A stretch of 64,000 nt of DNA from Mycobacterium basiliense. Its GTDB lineage: Bacteria > Actinomycetota > Actinomycetes > Mycobacteriales > Mycobacteriaceae. Below are positions 9,800-18,406 of the stretch, in pieces. The translations under genes and the position numbers were made by a program. Below the pieces are notes generated by a model that was not told the DNA's origin, ran no database searches, and saw only the letters and a program-made list of their open reading frames with translations. How positions within the stretch are numbered: position 1 is the stretch's first letter; every line of letters begins with the position of its first letter. The stretch spans positions 2,790,001 through 2,854,000 of the forward strand of contig NZ_LR130759.1 in NCBI RefSeq assembly GCF_900292015.1. The letters are read 5' to 3'.

Positions 9800-11628
9800 C
9801 CCGCGCGCAGTCAGCTGCCGACGACGCCCGCAACGCGATGGTCGCCGGTCTTCTGGCATCGGGCATCTCGGTCAACGGCCTGCAGCCCAGCCACAATCCG
9901 CAGGTGGCGGCACAAATGTTCACCACCGCAACCAAGCTGGATCCCGGGATGTGCGATGCGTGGCTGGCGCGGATACTGGCCGGTGACCAAAGCATCGAGG
10001 TACTCGCCGGCGCGTGGGCTGCGGTACGAACTTTCGGTTGGGAAACACGCCGCCTCGGTGTCACCGACCTGCAGTTCCGCCCCGAGGTGTCCGACGGGCT
10101 GTTTCTGCGTCTCGCGGTGACCAGTGTGGATTCATTGGCCTGTGCCTACGCGGCGGTGCTCGCCGAGGCCAAGCGCTACCAAGAAGCGTCTGACCTGCTC
10201 GACACCACCGATCCCCGGCATCCGTTCGATGCCGAGCTGGTGAGCTATGTGCGAGGTGTGCTGTACTTCCGCACCAAACGCTGGCCCGATGTGCTTGCCC
10301 AATTCCCGGAGGCCACGCCGTGGCGTCACCCAGAGCTCAAGGCCGCGGGCGCGGCGATGGCGACCACGGCACTGGCATCGCTTGGAGTCTTCGAAGAGGC
10401 CTTCCGGCGGGCACAGGAAGCCATCGAAGGAGATCGGGTCCCGGGCGCGGCCAATATCGCGCTCTACACCCAGGGCATGTGCCTGCGGCATGTCGGCCGC
10501 GAGGAGGAAGCCGTCGAACTGTTGCGCCGCGTGTATTCGCGCGATGCCAAGTTCACGCCGGCCCGCGAGGCGCTCGACAACCCCAACTACCGGCTGGTCC
10601 TGACCGACCCGGAAACCATTGAGGCCCGAAAAGATCCCTGGGATCCAGATAGCGCGCCTACCCGGGCCCAGACGGAAGCCGCTCGCCATGCCGAGATGGC
10701 CGCAAAATACTTGGCGGAGGGGGACGCCGAACTCAATGCGATGCTCGGCATGGAGCAGGCCAAAAAGGAAATCAAACTCATCAAGTCGACCACCAAGGTA
10801 AATTTGGCGCGCGCCAAAATGGGACTCCCCGTTCCGGTGACATCCCGGCACACCTTGTTGCTTGGCCCTCCCGGCACCGGGAAGACTTCGGTTGCAAGGG
10901 CATTCACCAAGCAACTGTGCGGTCTGACCGTGCTACGCAAGCCGCTGGTGGTGGAGACCAGCCGCACCAAGCTGTTGGGCCGGTACATGGCCGATGCGGA
11001 GAAGAACACCGAGGAAATGCTTGAGGGCGCGCTGGGCGGCGCTGTCTTCTTCGATGAGATGCACACCCTGCACGAGAAGGGCTATTCCCAGGGCGACCCG
11101 TACGGCAATGCGATCATCAACACCCTGCTGCTGTACATGGAGAACCATCGCGACGAGCTGGTCGTGTTCGGCGCGGGCTATGCCAAGGCAATGGAAAAGA
11201 TGCTCGAGGTGAATCAGGGCCTGCGACGGCGCTTTTCGACGGTGATCGAGTTCTTCAGCTACACGCCGGAGGAGCTGATCGCGCTGACCCGGTTGATGGG
11301 CCAGGAGAACGAAGACGTCATCACCGACGAGTCCGCGCAAGTGCTATTCCCGTCGTACACCAGGTTCTACAACGATCAGAGCTATTCCGAGGATGGCGAT
11401 CTGATCCGGGGCATCGACATGCTGGGCAACGCCGGGTTTGTGCGAAACGTCGTCGAAAAGGCGCGGGATCATCGCAGTTTCCGCCTCGACGACGAGGATC
11501 TCGACGATGTGCTGAACAGCGAGCTGACCGAATTCAGTGAGATCCAAATGCGCCGCTTCCGAGAACTCACTCGCGAGGACCTTGCCGAAGGCCTTGGTGC
11601 CGCAGTGGCGGAGAAGAAGACGAGCTAG
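9796..11628 (+). CDS. eccA5: ESX-5 cytosolic AAA+ ATPase EccA5
   Basis: 610 residues, the same as remembered for M. tuberculosis. The start overlaps the eccE5 stop (ATGA). The N-terminal half is TPR-like helical repeats; the C-terminal half is a CbxX/CfqX-type AAA+ domain with Walker A GPPGTGKT (357-364) and Walker B AVFFDE (416-421). EccA proteins are thought to act on substrate/chaperone complexes, for example releasing EspG from PE/PPE dimers. It is the last gene of the ESX-5 core operon here; in M. tuberculosis lppT follows, but that gene is not found in this window. Confidence 0.96.
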   Translation: MTRAQSAADDARNAMVAGLLASGISVNGLQPSHNPQVAAQMFTTATKLDPGMCDAWLARILAGDQSIEVLAGAWAAVRTFGWETRRLGVTDLQFRPEVSDGLFLRLAVTSVDSLACAYAAVLAEAKRYQEASDLLDTTDPRHPFDAELVSYVRGVLYFRTKRWPDVLAQFPEATPWRHPELKAAGAAMATTALASLGVFEEAFRRAQEAIEGDRVPGAANIALYTQGMCLRHVGREEEAVELLRRVYSRDAKFTPAREALDNPNYRLVLTDPETIEARKDPWDPDSAPTRAQTEAARHAEMAAKYLAEGDAELNAMLGMEQAKKEIKLIKSTTKVNLARAKMGLPVPVTSRHTLLLGPPGTGKTSVARAFTKQLCGLTVLRKPLVVETSRTKLLGRYMADAEKNTEEMLEGALGGAVFFDEMHTLHEKGYSQGDPYGNAIINTLLLYMENHRDELVVFGAGYAKAMEKMLEVNQGLRRRFSTVIEFFSYTPEELIALTRLMGQENEDVITDESAQVLFPSYTRFYNDQSYSEDGDLIRGIDMLGNAGFVRNVVEKARDHRSFRLDDEDLDDVLNSELTEFSEIQMRRFRELTREDLAEGLGAAVAEKKTS

Positions 11629-12267
11629 ATCTCGTCTTTGCCGAAGACCGGCACAGCTAACCCGCGGCGGTCATGCTTCTCGGGAATCGACGACCGCAGC
11701 CGTACCTGCCGCTTTCCCGGTCGCTATCCCCGCGAGTCGCGTTGACCGTGGATTGGTCCCCGGTGCACCATGACGCTGGAAGCCCCTCCCCGCTGACATT
11801 TACTACCCGGAAGTGGCCTTGACATCGGAATCGACCTCGAACGTCGCAGGACCCTCACGGTTGAGATGGCTCGCGCGGGTCGCGGATTGAGGCTAACCGA
11901 CCTCGCTCGGCGCCGTCGCCGGATACGCTGTGTCATGCCAAAGCATGCAGGCCGTGCGCTATCGCCTCTAGCAAATTTCGTCGGAGGGCTTCGGCGCGGG
12001 CTTGCGCAACCACGGTGGCACTCCCGGGGGCGCCGAAGCGTGACGGGAGGTGGGCGGGACTGAACCAATTGACAGTGGTTTTGTGAGGTTGGTGACCGTT
12101 TCTAGCCGATCCGGTCATGGCAGTATTTCCGCCGTCTGAATCGACTGGCGCCGAGTGCCCGAACGCACGGGTGCACTGACTGTGCACCTGCCGTCGGCAA
12201 CATCCCGACACCACCACAGCGGCCGAGCCAGAAGCCGGGTCGGGCTATCCGTAGAGGAGAAAGTCCG
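11629..12267 (+). other. non-coding gap after eccA5 (no lppT)
   Basis: About 640 bases with no convincing gene; the small open frames on both strands lack family resemblance and good starts. It contains the decayed M-box block described separately, and ends with a strong ribosome binding site (AGAGGAGAAAG, 12252-12262) in front of a degenerate PE frame. A lipoprotein gene (lppT) stands here in M. tuberculosis; no lipobox-bearing frame was seen. Confidence 0.6.
11790..11945 (+). promoter_or_regulatory. decayed M-box (ykoK) Mg2+ riboswitch remnant
   Basis: This block shares landmarks, in the same order and almost the same spacing, with the intact M-box at 15245-15408: GACCTCGAACGTCG (11833-11846 versus 15286-15299), CCGGATACGC (11919-11928 versus 15371-15380; 86 versus 85 bases apart) and the 3' element TGCCAAAGC. 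The 5' conserved part (GGTGAGGC) is missing and the core GAAAGACGCC has changed to GCAGGACCC. It is therefore read as a duplicate that no longer binds Mg2+. It precedes a degenerate PE frame and a PPE gene, as the intact copy does. Confidence 0.6.
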
Positions 12268-12459
12268 ATGTTATTTGATAAGAAAAGGCCGCAATCGCCG
12301 CCTGATGCGTTAACTAGTTTGGCTACAATACAATTCGCCAAGCATGCCCGATTGTCTCGAGAAGCGCACCCGCTTGCACCGGCTGTTCACGAACTGTGTG
12401 CCACCCGCTTTTCCCCCAAAAACGCCGAGCAGGCTGACCATTCGAGCGCGACGGGATAG
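12268..12459 (+). pseudogene. degenerate, shortened PE gene remnant
   Basis: A 63-codon frame with a strong ribosome binding site (AGAGGAGAAAG) that ends 11 bases before the PPE start, the usual PE-PPE spacing. Residues 21-42 fit the middle of the PE domain without gaps: QFAxHA followed after nine residues by AxAVHE, matching QFAAHA...AAAIHE of PE19. The N-terminal third of a PE domain and the YxxxE signal are missing. Third-position GC is low for this genome, as expected for a frame no longer under selection. It could also be a short unrelated leader; the case rests on the match and on position. Confidence 0.5.
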
Positions 12460-12470
12460 GGGTGGTTGCA

Positions 12471-13739
12471 ATGGATTTCGGAGCACTCCCGCCAGAAATC
12501 AACTCTCTGCGCATGTATTCGGGCCCGGGATCGGAACCGATGGCAGCTGCTGTGACGGCGTGGGACGGGCTGGCCGCAGAGCTACGTGCGACCGCGGCCT
12601 CCTACGAAACGGTGATCTCGGTGCTGACCAGTGACGGCTGGCTGGGGCCGGCGTCAGAAGCGATGGAAGCGGCGATATTCCCGTACCTGACGTGGATGAC
12701 GATCACCGGAATGCAGGCTGAGCAAACTGCCCGCCAGGCAGCGGCAGCGGCCGGTGCATTTGAATCCGCGTTCGCCATGACGGTTCCGCCGGCCGAGGTG
12801 GCGGCCAACCGCGCCCTATTGACGGCGCTGGTCGCCACCAATCTGATTGGCCAGAACACGCCTGCGATTGCGGCCACCGAAGCGGCATACGGCGAGATGT
12901 GGGCCCAGGATGCGGCGGCGATGTACGGCTATGCCACCAGTTCTGCGACCGCAGCTGCGCTAACACCGTTCACCGAGCCTGCGCAAACGACCAACCCGTC
13001 CGGGCAAGCCAGTCAGGCTACGGCGGTCATTCAAGCCGCGGGTACAGCAACGGGCAACCTCGCCCAGACGGAGTTGCCTGCGCTGATGTCCGCGGTGCCG
13101 GCGAGCCTGCAAGGTCTCGCGTCGCCGGCGGCGTCGCCAATTGACGCCATTCCTGGGGCCGGCCTGCTAGCCGACATTTTGAATTTCCTGGACGGCAACG
13201 ACGGAAACCCCTACGGGATATTCCTGAACTCGAATCTGACCAACGGGTTCGTCTCGGCCGGATATGTCAACCCCGCCGTCGTCGGCCCCGCCGTCTGGGC
13301 GGCAATGGCCGATATCAACGCGGTGGCCCTGGGTGCAGAAGAAGGCGCCGCGGTACCGCCCATGGGCTCCGGCGAGGGGAACGCCACCTGGCTGCCCCCA
13401 GTGTCGCCGGCCAACCCGGAAAGCCTGCCGATTCTGGGCGAAGAAACTGCGGCCAGGTTAGCTGGGGGCGGGGTGTCGGCGGGCACCAACCAAGCGGCAT
13501 TGGTCGGGCGAATGTCTGTTCCCCAGACGTGGATTGAGGCCACCGCGGTGGCCAACCACGCGGGCGCTGCGGCACCTGGTGGCGGCTGGACCAGCACGGC
13601 CGCGGTGCCCGAAGCGGCCGCGGTGGTGCCCGGTATGCCTGGCATGCCAGCGCCCGGCATCTACGGGCATGGCTTTGGCAACGCTCCACGATACGGTTTT
13701 CGGCCGACGATCATGGGACGGCCACCGGCCGCCGGATGA
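12471..13739 (+). CDS. PPE family protein, PPE-SVP subfamily
   Basis: 422 residues from ATG 12471 ([20 protein letters not shown]); a GTG nine bases upstream is possible but unneeded. It has the PPE domain, an Ala-rich linker, the region DGNDGNPYGIFLNSNLTNGF, the SVP motif VGRMSVPQTW and the C-terminus RYGFRP...RPPAAG. It is closely related to the next PPE gene and is likely its tandem duplicate. Location after eccA5 corresponds to PPE28-PPE30 of M. tuberculosis, but one-to-one naming is not justified. Probable ESX-5 substrate. Its PE partner upstream is degenerate, so it would have to pair with a PE from elsewhere. Confidence 0.9.
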   Translation: MDFGALPPEINSLRMYSGPGSEPMAAAVTAWDGLAAELRATAASYETVISVLTSDGWLGPASEAMEAAIFPYLTWMTITGMQAEQTARQAAAAAGAFESAFAMTVPPAEVAANRALLTALVATNLIGQNTPAIAATEAAYGEMWAQDAAAMYGYATSSATAAALTPFTEPAQTTNPSGQASQATAVIQAAGTATGNLAQTELPALMSAVPASLQGLASPAASPIDAIPGAGLLADILNFLDGNDGNPYGIFLNSNLTNGFVSAGYVNPAVVGPAVWAAMADINAVALGAEEGAAVPPMGSGEGNATWLPPVSPANPESLPILGEETAARLAGGGVSAGTNQAALVGRMSVPQTWIEATAVANHAGAAAPGGGWTSTAAVPEAAAVVPGMPGMPAPGIYGHGFGNAPRYGFRPTIMGRPPAAG

Positions 13740-13850
13740 TGGGGACGGAGATCACGGTGACACTGGCGATCGTTTCCGGTTCGTTCTCGACTATCCAAGC
13801 CCGCAACACATCTCGGGCGGATTGACGGGCAGGCAACAGTCTTGCTGGCG

Positions 13851-15074
13851 ATGGATTTCGGGGCGTTGCCGCCGGAAGTCAACTCCCTGCGCATGTATTC
13901 GGGCCCAGGCTCGGCGCCAATGCTGGCTGCCATGACGGCCTGGGATGCGGTTGGTGCGGAAATGCATTTGACCGCAACGGCATACGAATCGATCGTCTCT
14001 GCGCTGCTCAGCGAGGGCTGGTTGGGGCCAGCGTCGGCGGCTATGGCGGCCTCGGTCGCCCCATACGTGACGTGGCTGCGCATCACAGGCCTGCAAGCCG
14101 AGCAGACCGCCAGTCAGGCCGCCGATGCAGCAGCGGCGTTCGAGGTCGCGTTCACCATGACGGTGCCACCGGGTGTGGTTGCCGCGAACCGAGCCCGATT
14201 GGTGGCGCTTGTGGCCACCAATTTTCTGGGCATCAACACACCCGCGATCGCGGCTACCGAGGCGGAATACGCCGAGATGTGGGCTCAGGATGCGACGGCA
14301 ATGTACGCCTATGCAGCCGCCGCTGCGGAAGCGGCAACGCTGGCGTCGTTTGCCGAACCGGCGCAAGTCAGCGAGCCGTCCGGGCTGGCGGGCCAAGCCG
14401 CGGCTGTCACCCAAGCCGCCGGTCCTGCGGTAGGTAGTCTCGCGCAAAGCGAACTGCCACAACTCATGTCCGCCGTGCCGGCGAGTCTGCAAGGGTTCGC
14501 ATCACCAGCGGCGTCGTCACCACTTGACGCCATTCCGGGGTCGGGACTGCTTGCCGACATCCTGAATTTCTTGGACGGCAACGATGGGAACCCCTACGGG
14601 ATCTTCTTCAATTCGTCGTTGACAAACGGCTTTGTCTCAGCCGGGTATGTGGCTCCAGGACTGGTGCTCCCCGCGGCCACCGCCGCAATTGCCGACGTCA
14701 ACGCACTGACTCTCGACGCCGCCCCGGGGGTCGCAGTTCCGCTCATGGGCTCCGACTCCGGCGACGCGGTGTGGACCAGGCTGACGATCCCACAGTCGGG
14801 CGTGGGCAAAGTTGCGGCCGGTGCAAACCAGGCCACGCTGGTTGGCCGACTGTCCGTTCCGCCCAGTTGGGCCGCGGCTAGCGAGGTAGCGGATCATGTC
14901 GCCACCACGCTGCCGGGCGATGCGTCGCTTGGCGCCGCTGCGCCGGAGGTCGGTGCCGCGACCCACGGCGTGCCGGGCGCGCCGGGCGCAGGACTTTACG
15001 CCCGTAACTTCGGCACCGGCCCCCGATACGGCTTCCGCCTGACGATCATGCCGCGCCCACCGGCGGGTGGTTAG
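13851..15074 (+). CDS. PPE family protein, PPE-SVP subfamily (tandem paralogue)
   Basis: 407 residues from ATG 13851; a TTG nine bases upstream is the alternative start. Opening [23 protein letters not shown] domain, shared segment LDGNDGNPYGIFFNSSLTNG, SVP motif VGRLSVPPSW, C-terminus RYGFRLTIMPRPPAGG. It lies 111 bases after its close relative and no PE gene stands between them. The two share strong similarity in the C-terminal third as well as the PPE domain, unusual for PPE paralogues and a sign of recent duplication. Probable ESX-5 substrate. Confidence 0.9.
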   Translation: MDFGALPPEVNSLRMYSGPGSAPMLAAMTAWDAVGAEMHLTATAYESIVSALLSEGWLGPASAAMAASVAPYVTWLRITGLQAEQTASQAADAAAAFEVAFTMTVPPGVVAANRARLVALVATNFLGINTPAIAATEAEYAEMWAQDATAMYAYAAAAAEAATLASFAEPAQVSEPSGLAGQAAAVTQAAGPAVGSLAQSELPQLMSAVPASLQGFASPAASSPLDAIPGSGLLADILNFLDGNDGNPYGIFFNSSLTNGFVSAGYVAPGLVLPAATAAIADVNALTLDAAPGVAVPLMGSDSGDAVWTRLTIPQSGVGKVAAGANQATLVGRLSVPPSWAAASEVADHVATTLPGDASLGAAAPEVGAATHGVPGAPGAGLYARNFGTGPRYGFRLTIMPRPPAGG

Positions 15075-15244
15075 CTGTGACCGACCAGCCGGCCAATGTT
15101 GGACTGGCAGCCCGGGTTTGCCCGTTAATCTGCGGTGCGGGCGGCCGATTAGACGATCACCACAACATGCCCGCGATGGGATGCCCCATACCGGGTGAGT
15201 TGGGTTGACTCACAACGCTACGGGTGCCACGATGACCCATGCAT

Positions 15245-15408
15245 GCACCTCGCTAGGTGAGGCGTCTGCACGGATATAGGCCACTGACCTCGAACGTCGA
15301 AAGACGCCCCGGGTCAGGACAGCTCTTCCCGGCTTAAGGGTTGAGCCCAAGTGGCTTCCGGCTCCGATAGCCGGATACGCCGTGTGGTGCCAAAGCTCTG
15401 ACGAGAGG
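15245..15408 (+). ncRNA. M-box (ykoK) Mg2+-sensing riboswitch
   Basis: It carries the conserved M-box elements in order: GCTAGGTGAGGC (15252-15263), the hairpin GTCGAAAGAC with GCC (15296-15308) and the 3' strand GTGCCAAAGCTCT (15387-15399). Pairing supports the fold: CTGCACGG (15266-15273) with CCGTGTGG (15380-15387), eight pairs with two wobbles; CTGACC (15284-15289) with GGTCAG (15312-15317); and CCTCG near 15248 with CGAG(AG)G near 15402. M-boxes sense Mg2+ and control Mg2+ uptake genes. In M. tuberculosis one precedes PE20-PPE31...mgtC. Here it precedes a degenerate PE and a PPE, with mgtC 6.6 kb further on. Nothing else is recognised between it and 15698. Confidence 0.88.
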
Positions 15409-15698
15409 GGTGCCGCGCCTGGCCGTTCTGTTGGGCGTTACTCCTGCGTGTGTCGCGTCCTGGCATCCCCGCGTGCCCCGGCCCTGAGGAGGTGAGAGCG
15501 AATTGAGTCCCGGCGATAGTTCGTATGCGAGATCGATGAGCAGTTCGTTCCGATCCGACACTCCCAGCGCTGTTTTCGGAATCTGACACCACACCGGCGA
15601 TTTTCTACCACGTCTCCGCCACTCGCGGGCGTGTAGGTACCGCACGTGCCAAAACAGCGACATCAGTGGCGGTCGAGTCCTACGTCAGGAGAATTCCC

Positions 15699-15959
15699 AT
15701 GCCATTTGCGATCACGGATCCAGAAACAATCGGTAGGCCTGCGACTCGCTTGCGTTGGACCTCGACGTTGGTGGCCACGCCCGACAAAGCCAACGAAGTA
15801 GCTAACGAGGTATCAGCCTCGACAGCAACACAATTCAGGGCTCAACGCGGTGTGCACCCCGGCGAAGACGGCTTGGAACTCGGTTGTGGCGACATCAGGT
15901 GCGAAGACGGTTTCGCACCTGCGGTCACCGAGGCCGCCGGCGCTAGCTCAGCCAGCTAG
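15699..15959 (+). pseudogene. degenerate PE gene (frame-disrupted)
   Basis: An 86-codon frame with AGGAGA upstream, opening MPFAITDPETIGRPATRL like a PE protein (Pro-Glu at 8-9), then ANEVSASTATQF matching the DEVSALTAAQF block. After that the frame loses resemblance, while the +1-shifted frame reads AKTAWNSVVATSGA, which fits the AKAAAFHEQFVATLxxGA block; resemblance returns to the first frame at VTEAA near the end. Two compensating indels explain this. The stop is 14 bases before the next PPE, normal PE-PPE spacing. It could still yield an 86-residue protein, but it lacks a PE core and the YxxxE signal. Confidence 0.65.
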
Positions 15960-15973
15960 AGAAAGAGACAACC

Positions 15974-17182
15974 ATGACCGCCGCTATGGATTTCGCATCG
16001 ATGCCGCCCGAAATCAATTCGGCGCGTATGTATTCGGGACCTGGCTCAGACCCCATGCTGGCAGCCGCATCAGCCTGGAAAGGGTTGGCTGCCGAATTAC
16101 GTGTCACCGCAATGTCATATGGTTCGGTGCTCGCAGCGTTGACGGGCGAAGAATGGTACGGCCCCGCATCAGCATCCATGGCAGCTGCGGCCACACCTTA
16201 CGTGGCCTGGATGAGCACCACGGCGGTGCAGGCCGAGCAGACAGGCGTACAAGCAGAGGCCGCCGCGGCGGCCTACGAAGTCGCCTTCGCCGCGACGGTG
16301 CCCCCGGCAGCAATCGCGGCCAATCGCGCTCAACTGCTGACACTGATCGCGACCAACGTCCTGGGGCAAAACTCGCCGGCGATCGCAGCTACCGAGGCGC
16401 TGTACGCCGAAATGTGGGCCCAAGATGCGATGGCCATGTATGCCTACGCCGGCTCCTGCGCGGTCGCCACCCGGTTGAGCGAGTTTGTCCAGCCGATGCA
16501 GGCCAACAATCCTTCCCGGCTGGTTGCGCAAGCAGCAGCGGTCACCCAAGCCAGCGGTCAGGCGGCCGGTACTCAACAATCGACGCTGGCTCAGTTGATT
16601 TCGGCGGTGCCCAGCATATTGGCGGGACTCGCGTCGTCGAACTCGTCCTCTTCGGGACCAGTGGGGCTGCTCAGCAGCCTGCTGGCGGGGGACGGAACTT
16701 CCTGGCTGGAAAAGTTGTGGGAGGAATTTGGGCCCAACGCCAACATCTGGAACACCCTTGCTTCAACTGGGTTTCTGCTGCCGAGCAACATGGTCACTCC
16801 ATTCCTCGGCATGTTGGGCGGCGCGGCGGTCGCGGATGCGGCTGACGATGCGGTAGTCGCCGGCACCGGTGGGCTGGGCGGCGCGCTCACGCATCCGCTT
16901 GCGTCCACGGGCGGAATGGGGGGTGGTCTGGCCGCGGCAGCGGGAAACGCGGCCGCAGTCGGCAAGCTGTCGGTGCCACCCAGCTGGATCGCGGGCGCGC
17001 CGTTGCCCAACCCCCTGGGCTCAGCGTTGGGCGGCACACCGATGGTCGCACCACCGCCGGCCGGCGCCGCCGGATTGCCGGGAGTGCCGTTCGCCAGTAT
17101 GACCGGGCAACCCTTTGGACGTGCCGTGCCCCAGTACGGCTTTCGTCCCAGCTTCGTCGCACGACCACCCGCGGCGGGATAG
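15974..17182 (+). CDS. PPE family protein, PPE-SVP subfamily
   Basis: 402 residues (MTAAMDFASMPPEINSARMY). The PPE domain is complete (EEWYGPAS, MWAQDAMAMYAYAG). It is followed by a Ser-rich linker, a hydrophobic middle, a Gly-rich stretch, the SVP motif VGKLSVPPSW and C-terminus QYGFRP...RPPAAG. It is the first intact gene downstream of the M-box, so its expression is predicted to depend on Mg2+. Its own PE partner is degenerate. The counterpart in M. tuberculosis by order would be PPE31, but identity with that protein is not established. Confidence 0.9.
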   Translation: MTAAMDFASMPPEINSARMYSGPGSDPMLAAASAWKGLAAELRVTAMSYGSVLAALTGEEWYGPASASMAAAATPYVAWMSTTAVQAEQTGVQAEAAAAAYEVAFAATVPPAAIAANRAQLLTLIATNVLGQNSPAIAATEALYAEMWAQDAMAMYAYAGSCAVATRLSEFVQPMQANNPSRLVAQAAAVTQASGQAAGTQQSTLAQLISAVPSILAGLASSNSSSSGPVGLLSSLLAGDGTSWLEKLWEEFGPNANIWNTLASTGFLLPSNMVTPFLGMLGGAAVADAADDAVVAGTGGLGGALTHPLASTGGMGGGLAAAAGNAAAVGKLSVPPSWIAGAPLPNPLGSALGGTPMVAPPPAGAAGLPGVPFASMTGQPFGRAVPQYGFRPSFVARPPAAG

Positions 17183-18406
17183 CACCGGGACGCCGCCGGC
17201 AGTGCCGTGTTCTGCCAACTGCGCCGCTGCGGACCGGTGTGCGAAAGGTTTGCTTGCAGGCACTCCACCAGTCGATCCGCCTTACCGGCACGTCGCTCCG
17301 ATACCGCTGCCTAGCTGGTTTCCAGCAAGCTTTCAGGAATCAGTAAGTCGAGTAACAGCGATTTCTGCGTACGTTTGCCGGACGCCATGAGTAACCTTCC
17401 CCTTAACGTAAGGAGAACGGCCCGTGTCGCCCAGCTTTGCGCCCCTCCACGGAAGTGCCCACCAGGCGGCCGTGTGGGCCGGGACCGAGGCATCGCAGGT
17501 TGTTCGCCGCGCAGAAGTTTCCTGGGGTGGGAGGTGTCCGTGACGTATCAGAAGTTAGACATCCAAGCGAGGTCCGGCCGGCTGCTGAGTGACCCACGGA
17601 ACGGCGATCCGCACAGCAACACGGCCGGCATCCACCGCGTCGTTGGCGTCACCTGAAATTCGGCCATGTCCGACCGCACCGGCGTTGCTGTGTTTGGGGC
17701 CCGCCCACCGGATCCGGTTACCCATGTTGGCCACGTTTAGCGATCAGGCTTTCGCCGTCAAGGAGAAATCCAGGAGGGCATGCACAGCGTTATCCTACGG
17801 CAAATATCGCACATTAGTCCAATAGCGGAAGCGGGGTGTGGTCAGCGGTTAATGCGCCCGGATATAAGCGGAATATCGCGGATAGTTTTGAATATAATTC
17901 ACGTTGGCAATAGCGCACCGATCAATAGTTGATTGCGGGGTCAGCACACCTTTGCTGCATCGTGTTCGAGAGGGAAAATCCGCTTTAACGGTTGCCGAAT
18001 TAATGTCCGCTGACAAATCTCCATAGTAGTTTGCCTAGGCGAGACAACATGCCCTACGACTAGGTCTGTTACCTGGAAAGGAGATTGCTATGCTCGGGTC
18101 TCACAGAGGCCATCGGGTCGGTGAGATTTAGTGTTAACGTTGCGATTACGTGGCGGGAACGCAACGCAAATATCTGTTGCGCAAGATGGCGAGTGTATTC
18201 GGGTTAGGGCACCCAAATCGGGGGTAATCAATGACCTTGCGGAAGTTCCAGACGGGGGGAGCGTGGATCGATTGCCGTCAAACGCGGTGAATCAATCGCA
18301 GAGCAGTTGATGGGGTGTTTCATGAGTTCGGTAAGACTGGGGCTGGCTTACGTGCGGGACTGCCGGGGCGTGATTACCCTGGCGGTCAGCTAAACCGGAG
18401 GTGGCA
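17183..18406 (+). other. long gene-poor gap between PPE genes
   Basis: About 1.2 kb with no supported gene. Several ribosome-binding-like stretches occur without a real frame: GTAAGGAGAA at about 17408 before a GTG frame of about 39 codons, and GGAAAGGAGA at about 18076 before a 13-codon frame. The part 17750-18250 is clearly richer in A/T than its neighbours and probably contains a promoter. No M-box was found here. The end holds the ribosome binding site GGAGG (18397-18401) of the next PPE. Confidence 0.55.

Noticed and set aside
18250..18393. Frame ending ...ITLAVS just before the PPE at 18407, considered as a third PE remnant.
   Set aside because: Only the last residues and the distance to the PPE resemble PE20; upstream residues do not align without shifts. 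Not enough to call.
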